A stretch of 32,792 nt of DNA from NCBI GenBank assembly GCA_021773435.1, contig JAJFKC010000043.1, positions 1 through 32,792 of the forward strand, given 5' to 3'. Position 1 is the first letter of the stretch. Every line of letters begins with the position of its first letter. The position numbers were made by a program, and so were the translations under genes. Source of the DNA: Porticoccaceae bacterium (GTDB taxonomy: Bacteria; Pseudomonadota; Gammaproteobacteria; Pseudomonadales; Porticoccaceae). Under the pieces are notes generated by a model that saw only the letters and a program-made list of their open reading frames with translations, was not told the DNA's origin and did not search any database. Shown piece after piece: positions 1 to 9,630 of the stretch.

Positions 1-1
1 A

Positions 2-1048
<1,047 letters not shown>

Positions 1049-1245
1049 ATCTCACCCTTGCTACATTCGGGCTCGAAGCCTTTATGCCCATGGGTGCCTT
1101 CGACTGTTCGAGTTAAAATTGAAGATCAGTTCAGCGCTCATGCTTGTTAACGGGCTAGACAATGTCTGCACCTGTGCTCGATCGAGCTACTGAACTGAAA
1201 ACCTGCTGCTACAGGTTTGGGCTTCACTTTATCGCTTTATGGTAT
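1049..1245 (-). ncRNA. IS110 5' non-coding end; candidate bridge RNA
   Basis: About 200 bases without an ORF precede the IS110 transposase start. In IS110-group elements this side encodes the bridge RNA that picks target and donor. The sequence supports a folded RNA: TCAGTTCAG (1126-1134) pairs with CTGAACTGA (1190-1198), a GCTCGATCGAGC palindrome lies between them, and AACCTG/CAGGTT forms a further hairpin at about 1199-1216. Which group this copy belongs to, and the exact RNA ends, cannot be fixed by eye. The element is decayed, so the RNA may be non-functional. Confidence 0.35.
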
Positions 1246-1268
1246 AGCCTAAAACAATGGAATTCGGA

Positions 1269-1331
1269 TCATACAAGGCGTCCAAAATGGACGCGCAAAA
1301 AGCCGCGCGCCCTTTAACTTAAACGTTATGC
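1269..1331 (+). repeat. Integron attC-like recombination site
   Basis: The right half reads CGCCCTTTAACTTAAACGTTATGC, given here as CGCCCTTTAACTT followed by AAACGTTATGC. It ends in the R' core GTTATGC typical of cassette attC sites. The left half, ATCATACAAGGCG, resembles the expected GCATAACAAGGCG with small changes. AAGGCG and CGCCCTT pair with one extra base, as the extrahelical base of attC arms does. Between them GCGTCC and GGACGC form an inner hairpin. This would be the attC of a cassette upstream that was displaced by the IS110 insertion, and it places the following PAS gene in a cassette position. There is no integrase gene in view. Confidence 0.5.
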
Positions 1332-1394
1332 GTCACTCAGTTACGTAAGTAGTTAGACCTCCCAAACTCGAAACCTGATGGTGGTAACAACAAA

Positions 1395-1835
1395 ATGAAT
1401 GGCATCGCTAGTGCGGACCTGTTGGTAGAGCAAAGCCCAGATGCAATGATTTTCGCTGATTTGAAGGGAATAGTGGGCGTTTGGAACCTGGCAGCTGTGA
1501 GAATTTTCGGTTTTTCGAAGGATGAAGCGGTCGGAGCAAGCCTCGACATCATCATTCCTGAATCTTTGCAAGCGGCACACTGGCGCGGCTATGAGCGCGC
1601 ATTGGCAGAAGGTAAAACGAAGTACATTGGGCAGTCACTGCCAACTAAAGCAGTTCGAGCCGATGGCTCAACCATTTACGTTGAATTAGGTTTTTCCGTC
1701 ATTGTAGATTCTAATGGGCTGGTGTTAGGGTCGCTAGCTAACGCGAGAGAAATCACCGCTAAATACAAGCAAGAACGAGCAAACCGGAAAAGAATGCAAG
1801 AACTGGAAACTTTGGCTGGTGAAAAAGACGCATAA
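1395..1835 (+). CDS. Small PAS-domain protein (cassette-like)
   Basis: A 146-residue protein made almost entirely of one PAS fold. LLVEQSPDAMIFADLKGIVG is the usual PAS opening, followed by WNLAAVRIFGFSKDEAVG, IIPESLQAAHWRGYERALAEG and DGSTIYVELGFSVI, ending in a PAC-like segment and a charged helix rich in Lys, Arg and Glu. PAS domains sense small ligands, redox state or light and pass the signal through a partner. No kinase, GGDEF or HTH domain is fused, so this would have to act with another protein. Similar stand-alone PAS proteins occur in integron gene cassettes, which fits the attC-like site just upstream. The ATG follows GGTGGTAA, a weak ribosome site. Its specific function is unknown. 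Confidence 0.75.
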   Translation: MNGIASADLLVEQSPDAMIFADLKGIVGVWNLAAVRIFGFSKDEAVGASLDIIIPESLQAAHWRGYERALAEGKTKYIGQSLPTKAVRADGSTIYVELGFSVIVDSNGLVLGSLANAREITAKYKQERANRKRMQELETLAGEKDA

Positions 1836-1883
1836 CGATGTCAGACAGTGCCTCATTGGTTGAAAATTCATAAAGGTCAAATC

Positions 1884-2351
1884 ATGAAAAAAATTTTTAA
1901 TATTATATTCTCGGGAGTTCATCTGTTCGCAGCTTTAATTCTTATATCCCTGTCCCTAATAATTATGGGATGGTCTGTTTATGACGTCATTTCCAGCATT
2001 AGGGAGGAAGCTGAGTTTATTCCATTAATACTTCAGTCTGTAGGTGCAATAATAATATCTTCAGCCATTATTGATGTTGCACAGTATATGGTAGAAGAAG
2101 AAGTATTTATGAATAAAGAGCTTCGTGACCCTGAAGAAGCGAGGAGAACAATTACAAAAATAATTGTAATTATTACTATTGCTGTTAGCATTGAAGGATT
2201 GGTTTATATGTTTAAAGCAGGAGCGAAAGATCTTACCCTTTTGCCGTATCCGGCTTTACTCATTGTGGTATCAGCCATTTTAATTGTGGCGCTCGGTGTA
2301 TATCAAAAGTTAAGTGCAACTATAGAAAAAGCAGAGAAAGAAAGCGCATAG
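1884..2351 (+). CDS. AT-rich four-helix integral membrane protein, unknown function
   Basis: A 155-residue protein starting at the ATG at 1884 (MKKIFNIIFSG). An in-frame start 36 bases upstream is less likely because AAGGTC lies just before 1884. There are four likely membrane segments: residues about 8-31 (HLFAALILISLSLIIMGW), about 45-62 (IPLILQSVGAIIISSAII), about 90-110 (KIIVIITIAVSIEGLVYM) and about 120-142 (LPYPALLIVVSAILIVALG). A charged loop (EEEVFMNKELRDPEEARRT) sits in the middle. I do not recognise a named family with confidence. Base composition is visibly richer in A+T than its neighbours, which suggests transfer. It follows the PAS gene closely and is followed by an attC-like hairpin, so it may be a second gene cassette. 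Confidence 0.7.
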   Translation: MKKIFNIIFSGVHLFAALILISLSLIIMGWSVYDVISSIREEAEFIPLILQSVGAIIISSAIIDVAQYMVEEEVFMNKELRDPEEARRTITKIIVIITIAVSIEGLVYMFKAGAKDLTLLPYPALLIVVSAILIVALGVYQKLSATIEKAEKESA

Positions 2352-2355
2352 CAAT

Positions 2356-2417
2356 GCAAATCAACATTGACACATTTTTCGTTCGCGCTGTTCACTACAA
2401 ATGTGCAAGTTATTTGC
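2356..2417 (+). repeat. Bulged long hairpin, attC-like
   Basis: The left arm (2356-2377) and right arm (2399-2417) pair over 19 bp without a mismatch. Three single unpaired bases, at 2362, 2366 and 2370, all lie on the left arm: GCAAAT-c-AAC-a-TTG-a-CACATTT against AAATGTGCAAGTTATTTGC. The loop is 21 bases. Extrahelical bases confined to one arm are a hallmark of folded integron attC sites. However, the core after GTT does not fit GTTRRRY and there is no unpaired central spacer. It sits just after the membrane-protein stop codon, where a cassette's attC belongs. It could also be a decayed attC or an unrelated hairpin. Confidence 0.4.
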
Positions 2418-2453
2418 GACGATAGGCGATTATTTACAGGCCGTCGCTGTTTA

Positions 2454-4085
2454 TCATTCCAACGTAAACCCTTCATAATTATGGGCCGCGCAGTCCGCTA
2501 ATTTTTTGCGGAATAAAGGTGCAGGCCCTGCGTATAGCAACAAATCACGGGGCTTACCCTCGATATTGTCGCCCATAATCCAGGATTTAGTTTTACTCAA
2601 CAGGGTTTTGTCGGCCTGTTCAGTCGCGTGTGCCGTCCACTCTAATTCCGCTTCTTCCGTAGCCATGACGCGCTCGTAACCCTTGTCGCGCATGTGATTC
2701 ATCAGGTCGGTGGCCCAGTCAACGGTGACCTGTGCACAGCGGGGAATATTACAAAATGCCGCATGGGGGCCGTCGTGGGTAAACATATTTGGGAAGCCTT
2801 CGATGCCTACGCCCATGTTGGTTCTCAGCGCTTCTGACCATTTGTCCTGAATGGTTTGACCGCCGATGCCGCGGATATCGATACGGCGCATGGCTCCGGT
2901 GCCGGCATCAAAGCCGGTGGCATAAACAATAAGGTCGACCTCATATTCCCTGTCGCTGGTTTTAATCCCCTTGGGTGTGATTCTCTCGATGGGTGTGTCA
3001 TTAATATCGACGAGCTTGACGTTATCGCGATTGTAGGTTTCGTAATAATTGGTCTCCATGGGTACGCGACGCTGACCAAAACCGTGATGATTGGGGATCA
3101 ATTTGTCAGCCAGTTTGGGATCGTTTACGCGTTCGCGAATTTTTTTCGCCATAAATTCTGAGATTAAATCGTTGGCCTTCATGTCCGTCATGATGTCTCT
3201 GAAATTGGACAGCCAGATAGCGAAACCGGGCTGTTTATAGAGCCGTTCAAATTGCTCTTCACGTTCTTCATCTGAGACTTCAAAAATAGAACGAGGGTCA
3301 ACCACGTGCATAAAGGCACCGGTGGATTCTTCACAGGCATCAAATATTTCTGGGTAGCGGGCTTTTAAAGCGGGCTGTTCTACTTCCGTGATTTTTGAAT
3401 TAAATAAGGGCGAGGCCCAGTTAGCGGTGCGCTGCATAACGTAGAGCTGTTTGGCGCCTTCACCGAGGTAGGGAATCAGTTGTACGGCAGTCGCACCGGA
3501 ACCAATAACGGCGACTCGTTTGCCTTCGTAAACAGATGTATCAGCACCCAGGCCGTTGGGATCATGGGGCCAGCGGGAGGTGTGAAAGGAATCGCCTTCG
3601 AAGCTATCTATACCTTCGATATTGGGCATTTGCGTGGCTGACAAGATGCCGGTCGCCATAATGGTGAACTGGCAATTGAACCGCTCGCCATCGTCAGTTT
3701 TGATATCCCAGCGATTGGTCGCTTCATCAAATATGGCTGATTTAACCCGGGCATTGAGTTGAATATCTTTGTGCCAGTCAAATTTATCGGCGGCATAGTT
3801 AAGATAGCGAAGCGTTTCTGGTTGTGGGGAGAAATGCTCCGTCCAGTTCCATTCTTCGAGTAATTCCTCTGAAAAGTTGTATTGGTAGGTGTAACTTTCG
3901 GAATCAAATCGGCAGCCAGGGTAGCGATTCCAGTACCAGGTACCACCGATACCGGTGCCGGCTTCAAGCAAGCGCACCGAGTATCCCGCTTCTCGCAATG
4001 TATGGAGTTGGTACAGGCCGGCAACACCGGCTCCGACGACAATGGCGTCATAGCGTTTTGCGCCACCACTTTTTGAATCAGACAT
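2454..4085 (-). CDS. Type I Baeyer-Villiger monooxygenase (flavin-containing)
   Basis: A cytoplasmic FAD- and NADPH-dependent enzyme that inserts oxygen next to a ketone to give an ester or lactone. The protein has 543 residues, the usual length for cyclohexanone- or phenylacetone-type enzymes. The FAD Rossmann motif GAGVAG is at residues 18-23. The Baeyer-Villiger fingerprint FEGDSFHTSRWP is at 162-173 and matches FxGxxxHTxxWP exactly. The NADPH motif GSGATA is at 195-200, and a late YATGFDAGTGA follows near residue 400. AGGGG lies 7 bases before the ATG. It is transcribed away from the cassette region and lies 78 bases downstream of the patatin gene on the same strand, so the two could be co-transcribed. 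The natural substrate cannot be read from sequence; ketone, steroid or terpenoid breakdown are options. Confidence 0.93.
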   Translation of the reverse strand: MSDSKSGGAKRYDAIVVGAGVAGLYQLHTLREAGYSVRLLEAGTGIGGTWYWNRYPGCRFDSESYTYQYNFSEELLEEWNWTEHFSPQPETLRYLNYAADKFDWHKDIQLNARVKSAIFDEATNRWDIKTDDGERFNCQFTIMATGILSATQMPNIEGIDSFEGDSFHTSRWPHDPNGLGADTSVYEGKRVAVIGSGATAVQLIPYLGEGAKQLYVMQRTANWASPLFNSKITEVEQPALKARYPEIFDACEESTGAFMHVVDPRSIFEVSDEEREEQFERLYKQPGFAIWLSNFRDIMTDMKANDLISEFMAKKIRERVNDPKLADKLIPNHHGFGQRRVPMETNYYETYNRDNVKLVDINDTPIERITPKGIKTSDREYEVDLIVYATGFDAGTGAMRRIDIRGIGGQTIQDKWSEALRTNMGVGIEGFPNMFTHDGPHAAFCNIPRCAQVTVDWATDLMNHMRDKGYERVMATEEAELEWTAHATEQADKTLLSKTKSWIMGDNIEGKPRDLLLYAGPAPLFRKKLADCAAHNYEGFTLE

Positions 4086-4155
4086 TTTTATACCCCTGTA
4101 TGAGAATAATAGTTGGATGACTCGTTATACCCGCACTCGGAGAAATGTTAAAGCC

Positions 4156-4175
4156 GGCCTTATTTATATAAGGCC
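4156..4175 (-). terminator. Hairpin overlapping the patatin stop codon
   Basis: GGCCTTAT (4156-4163) and ATAAGGCC (4168-4175) form a perfect 8-bp stem with a 4-base loop that contains the stop codon of the patatin gene. On the minus strand only a short T stretch follows (GGCTTT), and the long T run precedes the stem, so it is a poor intrinsic terminator. It may attenuate transcription between the patatin and monooxygenase genes or protect the mRNA end. Confidence 0.3.
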
Positions 4176-5282
4176 AAAAAAAGCTAAAATTTGGTGCTCC
4201 TGCTCAAGCGCGTCCCGATAACCCAATTCGAGTAAATCTCTACAAAAACCTGGTTCAAATAGCAGGTAGCTTGCGGCACTTGAACCGCCGCCTTTCGAGT
4301 TGGCACCTATGGCACGCAGAAATATTTTCATACTCAGCGGTAATTCGCTAATATATTGATCGGTCAATTCGTCAATTGGTTTGGAGGGGGAAATACAGAC
4401 AAAATCGACGTATCGAAGATTGTGTTGCCTGGCCTGTTCAGGCGTTTCTAATGCCAGCTTGTTAATGGACTGCAGGGTTTCCAGGTCACTTTCAATCGAG
4501 TCAATAAAGGCACTATTGAGCAGCTGGCTGATCATTTGCCCCACCGAGGGTGGATGTTGAATTTTGTCATCAGCACCAACGTGGACGGGGTTATCGCTGA
4601 CACCGACGATAAACAGTTTTTCTGCGCCCAGGTGTAGCGCAGCGCTCAAGGGCTTTAATTGCCGCACTGCGCCGTCGCCATAGTAGTTCTTGTCAATCGC
4701 GGTGGCCGGGAAAATGGTGGGAATGGCGGAGGAAGCCATAAGATGATCAATCGATAAACCGGTGCGAACACCGATTCGGCGCTGACGCTGCCAGACGTCA
4801 TGATTGCCCTGGAAAAAAGTCACCGAGCGGCCCGTGCTGTAGTCCATAGCCGTCGTGCTAACCGCGCTCAATTCGCCACTGGCGATGGCTTCGTCGATAT
4901 AGCGGAATCGTACCAGTTGCTCAAGCAACTCCCGTAAGGGTGCGTTATCGAGCAGCGCAACCGGTCGTTTTTTGCTGTAACCATCATGTAATAACGCCAG
5001 CAATAATCGGCAGGTATTTTTCGCCACGCCCAGAGCATCGGTTCGGTAGACGTTTTCAGCCTGGATATTGCTCCAGATGGATTCGAGCTTACGTACCCGT
5101 AAGCGCAGCGAACCGGGCCGACCAGCGATGGCAAGGGCATTGATAGCGCCTGCCGAGGTTCCACAGACAATGGGGAAAGGGTTATGAGTTCGCCGGGGTA
5201 AAAGTTCAGACACGGCCTTGAGAACACCGACCTGGTAGGCCGCTCGGGCGCCACCGCCGGACAATACTAACGCTGTACTCAT
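4164..5282 (-). CDS. Patatin-like phospholipase
   Basis: A serine lipid acyl hydrolase of the bacterial patatin/RssA type, 372 residues. The oxyanion-hole loop GGGARAAYQ is at residues 9-17. The nucleophile elbow GTSAG is at 41-45, with Ser43 as catalytic serine. The Asp of the Ser-Asp dyad is in YGDGA, Asp203. No signal peptide is visible, so it is probably cytoplasmic or peripheral on the membrane. The C-terminal 100 or so residues (IDSIESDLETLQSINKLA, then YVDFVCISPSKPIDELTDQY) match the tail common in patatin-like proteins of Proteobacteria. It lies upstream of the Baeyer-Villiger gene. A role in membrane lipid turnover is likely; the precise lipid is unknown. Confidence 0.9.
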   Translation of the reverse strand: MSTALVLSGGGARAAYQVGVLKAVSELLPRRTHNPFPIVCGTSAGAINALAIAGRPGSLRLRVRKLESIWSNIQAENVYRTDALGVAKNTCRLLLALLHDGYSKKRPVALLDNAPLRELLEQLVRFRYIDEAIASGELSAVSTTAMDYSTGRSVTFFQGNHDVWQRQRRIGVRTGLSIDHLMASSAIPTIFPATAIDKNYYGDGAVRQLKPLSAALHLGAEKLFIVGVSDNPVHVGADDKIQHPPSVGQMISQLLNSAFIDSIESDLETLQSINKLALETPEQARQHNLRYVDFVCISPSKPIDELTDQYISELPLSMKIFLRAIGANSKGGGSSAASYLLFEPGFCRDLLELGYRDALEQEHQILAFFGLI

Positions 5283-5423
5283 ATCGAATTTGATACCTGT
5301 GTAATTACATTTGATGATGCGAAACGGTTAATGTGGTTTGTCTCGATTTATGGGCATCGAAAAAAGTCAGTTGTACAAATATGTTGGCATTAGTACCGAT
5401 AGTTTAGTATCGATAATAAGGCC

Positions 5424-5879
5424 TTAAAAAACACCCATCGCCAGCCCGGCAGCGATGGACAATCCTAAATCATTGGCTTGCTCCAATTTTTTAGAATCTA
5501 GCTCGCCCACGGCAATAAGGGGTTCAGCAATTCGTCGCAGTGGGTAGCCGGATGCAATGCGATCAATTTCACGCACCGCACCGGAACCATCATTGCCCGC
5601 ACTAATGAAAAGTCCATAGGGCAAATTAAGCTGATGGGGTTCCGCCGGGTAATAGGTTCGGTCAAAGAAATCCTTTAACGCACCGCTCATGTAACCAAAG
5701 TTTTCTGGCGTACCAAATATAATGCCGTCAGCCCATAATAAATCGTCGAGATGAGCGTCAAAGGCCTTTTTTAAGATTGTTTCAACATCTACTTCTTGCC
5801 TGGCTCCAGCGTAAACTGCCTGTGCTAGCTGTGTGGTTTTGTCGCCCTGGCTATGATAAATGATGAGCAGGTTTGTCAT
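5424..5879 (-). CDS. Flavodoxin-fold FMN protein / NAD(P)H-dependent reductase-like
   Basis: A 151-residue single-domain flavodoxin-like protein. It begins MTNLLIIYHSQGDKTTQLAQ, where SQGDKTTQLA is the FMN-phosphate loop. GIIFGTPENFGYMSGALKDF follows, a WrbA/flavodoxin-like loop that stacks on the isoalloxazine ring, and then a third loop at LFISAGNDGSGAVREIDRI. Such proteins carry electrons or reduce quinones and nitro compounds with FMN. It stands alone between a 141-base gap and comEC, which diverges from it. A link to the neighbouring flavin monooxygenase is possible, but nothing in the sequence shows one. Confidence 0.85.
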   Translation of the reverse strand: MTNLLIIYHSQGDKTTQLAQAVYAGARQEVDVETILKKAFDAHLDDLLWADGIIFGTPENFGYMSGALKDFFDRTYYPAEPHQLNLPYGLFISAGNDGSGAVREIDRIASGYPLRRIAEPLIAVGELDSKKLEQANDLGLSIAAGLAMGVF

Positions 5880-6004
5880 AGCGCAAGGCTAAGTAAAATT
5901 GCCGCTAAAAGCAAAGCTGGATAAAATCTTGTGTATCTAGTTTAGCCAGGCGAATTAGCTATGCCTAAACAGAAGCTTTTGAACGGCAACTACACGGAAG
6001 TAGT

Positions 6005-8488
6005 GTGAAGTATTACCTGATTATTTTTTCTATCACGGCCTATTCCTCAGCCTGGTGGTCAACGCTGCCAAGCTTACCTTACACGGTGAGCGTCTGGCTG
6101 GCCGTACTGTTCTTTGCGCTCAAAACAAATAAAATCTGGCGCTATCTGCTGGCGCTTATTAGTGGTATTTTATGGGCAACGCTGTGGGGGCAGTGGTTGT
6201 TATCAGATGTGTTAGATGTTGCTCAGGACAAGTCGGATTATATTGTCACGGGAACGGTTAGTGGGATTCCAGTTCAGAATGAGCGGAGCACGCGCTTTAT
6301 ATTTGAGGTGGAGTCCGTCGAGTTTGCGCTGTCTAAAGCAAACAAATCCGCTTCTATCGAACATGAGGCTATTGATAGTGCCGACACCGAGCAAAGCGTG
6401 GTGCCGTCCTTGAAACGACTACAACTCAACTGGTATGGCCCGGTCGACTTGCAAGCCGGGCAACGCTGGCAAATTGAGGTGCGCCTGCGCAGCCCCAGAG
6501 GCTTTTCTAATCCAGCAGGCTTCGATTATCGATTATGGTTATTGCGGCGTGGTATCTCAGCGACTGGCTACGTACGCCATTCCGCCCAGGCACAACTGCT
6601 TGAAGTAAGCAGCCAACACTCGGTTGACCGATATAGGCATTCCATTCTCGATGCTATCTCCGAGCTGGAGATAGCGGGTCGGCAGTCGCCGCTGATCGAG
6701 ACCGCCAAAGGGATGCTTCTGGCATTAACGATTGGTGATAAGCGAGGTTTGTCTCAACAGAACTGGCAGAAGTTTCGTGTGACCGGGACGATCCACCTGA
6801 TGGTTATCTCTGGCTTACATATTGGTATGGCCGCCGCCGTTGGCATGTTAATTGGCTCTGTTTTTGGACGGTGCCTGGCCGCTCTCGGTTTCGCCTGTAG
6901 CCGTGTTCAAGTCGGTGCCATCGTGGCGCTGGCATTCGCCTGTATATATACCCTTATGGCCGGGTTCTCCCTCGCCACTCAACGTGCTTTGATAATGCTT
7001 TTGATATTTTTTATAGCGATGCTCTCGAAGCGTGCTTTGCGCCCGTGGCTGGCTTTTGTCTGGGCGCTTACCATTCAGGCGATGCTTGATCCTCTCGCCG
7101 CATTATCCGCCGGTTTTTGGCTATCCTTTGGCGCGGTGGCAACGTTTATCTGGTATTTCTCTAGCTATCCACGCGCGTCCTGGTTTGCTTCCAGCTTCAC
7201 AGATCGGCGGGCGCGCCGTCAAAACGGAGGGCTTCGTGACGCGAGCATAGTCTGGAAAAATACGTCGTTTATGTGGCTGCAAACTTTGCTCGAAGCCCAA
7301 CTGTTGATACTGCTTTTATTGTCGGGTGTGCTAATTTATTTTCAGGGTAATGTTGCGCTTGCCACGCCACTGGTGAACTTGTTGGCGGTACCCTGGTTTA
7401 GTTTAACCATCGTTCCGCCAGCGTTGCTCGGTGTATTGGTATTTCCTGTCTGTGCAAGCCTGGCGAAGAGTTTGTGGCGGTTAGCGGCCTATCAACTGCA
7501 GTACTTTGATCAAGCCCTTGATGCCATTTTGCCTTACGCAGAGAGCAATCTGTGGCAGTTGGTCACGGATCAATTTACCGTGATAGCAATCTCTGTGATT
7601 ACCGCGGGACTCATGTTGTTGTTACCCAGAGGCTTAGGTATGCGATCAATGGCCAGCGTGCTTATCGCTGCCGTTTTGTTGGTGGCGCCGCCTTATCGAT
7701 CACCTCTTGAAGTGATTGTGCTTGATGTCGGGCAGGGTTTAAGCGTGATGGTGATAAGCCCTGACAGGGTAATGGTTTACGATGCCGGGCGAAAATATAG
7801 TGAGAATTTTGATATTGGCGCTGCTGTTGTGGCACCTTATCTACGGAGTCGCGGCATCGATAAAATCGATGTCTTGGTGGTGAGCCATAGTGATGCTGAC
7901 CACAGTGGCGGTGTACAAGGACTGCTTAACACATTCGATGTGGAGAGAATAATCGCTGGGCAACCAGAGCTAGTTTATGTCAATTCGGCAAAACATCGAT
8001 TTCTGGATATCGAGCAATGTCGTCGTGGGATGGCCTGGAGCTGGGCTGATGTTGAATTTGAAATAATTCATCCTGACCATGCAAATCAATCCTCCGATAA
8101 TGCGTCTTCCTGTGTCATCGCTATACGTAGGGCCGAGCAGACCATATTATTGGCAGGAGACATAGAAGCGGATGTTGAACGACTATTAGTCAAATCAAAA
8201 ATACTGCCAGAGGCTATAACGCTATTGGTCGCACCCCATCACGGCAGTAAAACCTCTTCAACTGAGCAATTCGTGAGCCAACTTGCACCAACACATGTCG
8301 TCTATTCGGCGGGATTTCATCATCATTTCGGACATCCACATGCTTTGGTCAGACAACGGTATACCGCCATCAACGCAACACAATGGTCGACCGGAGAATC
8401 GGGTGCATTGAGCTTTGTGTGGTCTGATAAGGATAATCTAAATATTTCATCGGCACGGAACTCACTTATTGGTTATTGGCAGGAGTGA
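6005..8488 (+). CDS. comEC: ComEC/Rec2 DNA internalisation channel
   Basis: An inner-membrane channel that carries single-stranded DNA into the cytoplasm during natural transformation, 827 residues. The N-terminus holds closely spaced hydrophobic helices and a soluble OB-fold-like part (IVTGTVSGIPV onwards). The competence domain starts near residue 230 (GDKRGLSQQNWQKFRVTGT, then HLMVISGLHIGM) and has many membrane segments. The C-terminus is a metallo-beta-lactamase-like domain: LDVGQGLSVMVI, HSDADHSGG (His628, Asp630, Asp632, His633), LLAGDIE and VAPHHGSKTSS. This is the full three-part Gram-negative layout. The start is GTG and a good Shine-Dalgarno is lacking. It precedes exbB by 78 bases, as in many Gammaproteobacteria, where comEC leads the msbA-lpxK block. 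Confidence 0.95.
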   Translation: MKYYLIIFSITAYSSAWWSTLPSLPYTVSVWLAVLFFALKTNKIWRYLLALISGILWATLWGQWLLSDVLDVAQDKSDYIVTGTVSGIPVQNERSTRFIFEVESVEFALSKANKSASIEHEAIDSADTEQSVVPSLKRLQLNWYGPVDLQAGQRWQIEVRLRSPRGFSNPAGFDYRLWLLRRGISATGYVRHSAQAQLLEVSSQHSVDRYRHSILDAISELEIAGRQSPLIETAKGMLLALTIGDKRGLSQQNWQKFRVTGTIHLMVISGLHIGMAAAVGMLIGSVFGRCLAALGFACSRVQVGAIVALAFACIYTLMAGFSLATQRALIMLLIFFIAMLSKRALRPWLAFVWALTIQAMLDPLAALSAGFWLSFGAVATFIWYFSSYPRASWFASSFTDRRARRQNGGLRDASIVWKNTSFMWLQTLLEAQLLILLLLSGVLIYFQGNVALATPLVNLLAVPWFSLTIVPPALLGVLVFPVCASLAKSLWRLAAYQLQYFDQALDAILPYAESNLWQLVTDQFTVIAISVITAGLMLLLPRGLGMRSMASVLIAAVLLVAPPYRSPLEVIVLDVGQGLSVMVISPDRVMVYDAGRKYSENFDIGAAVVAPYLRSRGIDKIDVLVVSHSDADHSGGVQGLLNTFDVERIIAGQPELVYVNSAKHRFLDIEQCRRGMAWSWADVEFEIIHPDHANQSSDNASSCVIAIRRAEQTILLAGDIEADVERLLVKSKILPEAITLLVAPHHGSKTSSTEQFVSQLAPTHVVYSAGFHHHFGHPHALVRQRYTAINATQWSTGESGALSFVWSDKDNLNISSARNSLIGYWQE

Positions 8489-8566
8489 CACAAGCTTTTT
8501 GTTGTCTGGCTTTGATATGATGCGGCGTCAACATAGTGATATATCAAATTCTGATAGGAGCTTAGA

Positions 8567-9202
8567 TTGTTTGAACTATTAGTTGCCGGTGGTTGGCTGA
8601 TTGTGCCCTTACTGTTTTGTTCTGTGGCAGTGGTAGTGATCAGTATTGAGCGTTATATCTCCCTGCGAACAAGTAAGGTACTGCCCGAAAATCTTTTAGG
8701 CAGGGTGTGGCATTGGCTCAAGGAGCAGAAAGTTACTGTAGAAAGAATGACGGAATTGAGAAACTCCTCGCCTCTGGGGCAAATCCTGGCCGCCGGGTTG
8801 AGCAACTCTGGTCATGGAAGGGAGGTGATGAAAGACAGTATTGAAGAGGCCGCTAATCAGGTAGTACATAGCCTTGAACGTTATATTTCTATTCTAGGGA
8901 CGATTGCTGCGATTGCACCGCTCATTGGTTTGTTAGGTACCGTAGTAGGGATGATCAAGGTGTTTACCGCGATTATGTTAGAGGGCACTGGTAATGCCGG
9001 GGTGTTGGCAGGTGGCATATCAGAAGCGTTAATCACCACAGCAGCCGGCCTTACCGTCGCGATACCCGCTCTAGTTTGCCACAGGTATTTTGAACGTCGG
9101 ATTGACTCCCTCGTTATTGAGATGGAAGACCAGGCGATCAAGCTGGTCGATGCCCTGCACGGAGACCGTTTGCCGCCAGCGGCAGAGCAAAAAAATCAGT
9201 GA
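8567..9202 (+). CDS. exbB: ExbB/TolQ/MotA-family proton channel subunit
   Basis: An inner-membrane subunit that works with ExbD to turn proton flow into motion, powering outer-membrane transport or envelope stability. It has 211 residues with three helices: about 5-25 (LLVAGGWLIVPLLFCSVAVVVI), about 107-130 (ISILGTIAAIAPLIGLLGTVVG) and about 145-170 (GISEALITTAAGLTVAIPAL). The GLLGTVVGMI and AGLTVAIPAL stretches are family signatures. The start is TTG with AGGAG 8 bases upstream. It overlaps exbD by four bases (GTGA). Its place directly before msbA and lpxK is conserved in many Gammaproteobacteria; what it energises there is not clear from sequence. Confidence 0.93.
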   Translation: MFELLVAGGWLIVPLLFCSVAVVVISIERYISLRTSKVLPENLLGRVWHWLKEQKVTVERMTELRNSSPLGQILAAGLSNSGHGREVMKDSIEEAANQVVHSLERYISILGTIAAIAPLIGLLGTVVGMIKVFTAIMLEGTGNAGVLAGGISEALITTAAGLTVAIPALVCHRYFERRIDSLVIEMEDQAIKLVDALHGDRLPPAAEQKNQ

Positions 9203-9621
9203 AGTTCCGGCGTCAAAAACAAATTGACCAGGGCGTTAATCTCACACCACTTATTGACGTGGTGTTTTTACTACTGATTTTCTTTATGGTGTCCACCACC
9301 TTCACTAAAGAGACGCATCTTGTGGTCAATTTGCCTGAGGCAGATGCTACACCTGGTGAGTCAATACCCGATACGATAGACATACTTATCACCGCTGAAG
9401 GCACCTATTTTCTTAATGGTGTCGCCCTGGTGAACAAACAAATCAAAACGTTAATGGCAGGTTTGAAACAAATATCCGAAGGTCAAAGTGATACCGCGCT
9501 GACGATTACGGCGGATGCTCAAACACCCCATCAGGCAGTAGTTACTGCGATGGATGCGGCCGGACGATTAGGCTTTGTTAATCTCAGCATCATTACCCAG
9601 GAACCCGAAGAGGGCCAATAA
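9199..9621 (+). CDS. exbD: ExbD/TolR-family proton channel subunit
   Basis: A partner of the ExbB-like protein: 140 residues with one N-terminal membrane helix (LIDVVFLLLIFFMVSTTF, about residues 19-36) and a periplasmic domain. Asp21 in TPLIDVVFLLL is the conserved proton-carrying aspartate. The periplasmic part (HLVVNLPEADATP onwards) has the ExbD/TolR beta-alpha pattern, ending with ADAQTPHQAVVTAMDAAGR. The GTG start overlaps the exbB stop, so translation is probably coupled. msbA begins 9 bases after its stop. Confidence 0.93.
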   Translation: MKFRRQKQIDQGVNLTPLIDVVFLLLIFFMVSTTFTKETHLVVNLPEADATPGESIPDTIDILITAEGTYFLNGVALVNKQIKTLMAGLKQISEGQSDTALTITADAQTPHQAVVTAMDAAGRLGFVNLSIITQEPEEGQ

Positions 9622-9630
9622 ATAAACACT

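Noticed and set aside
2856-3161. Antisense ORFs inside the Baeyer-Villiger gene and other long genes
   Set aside because: They are shadow frames of well-supported genes, without domains or ribosome sites.
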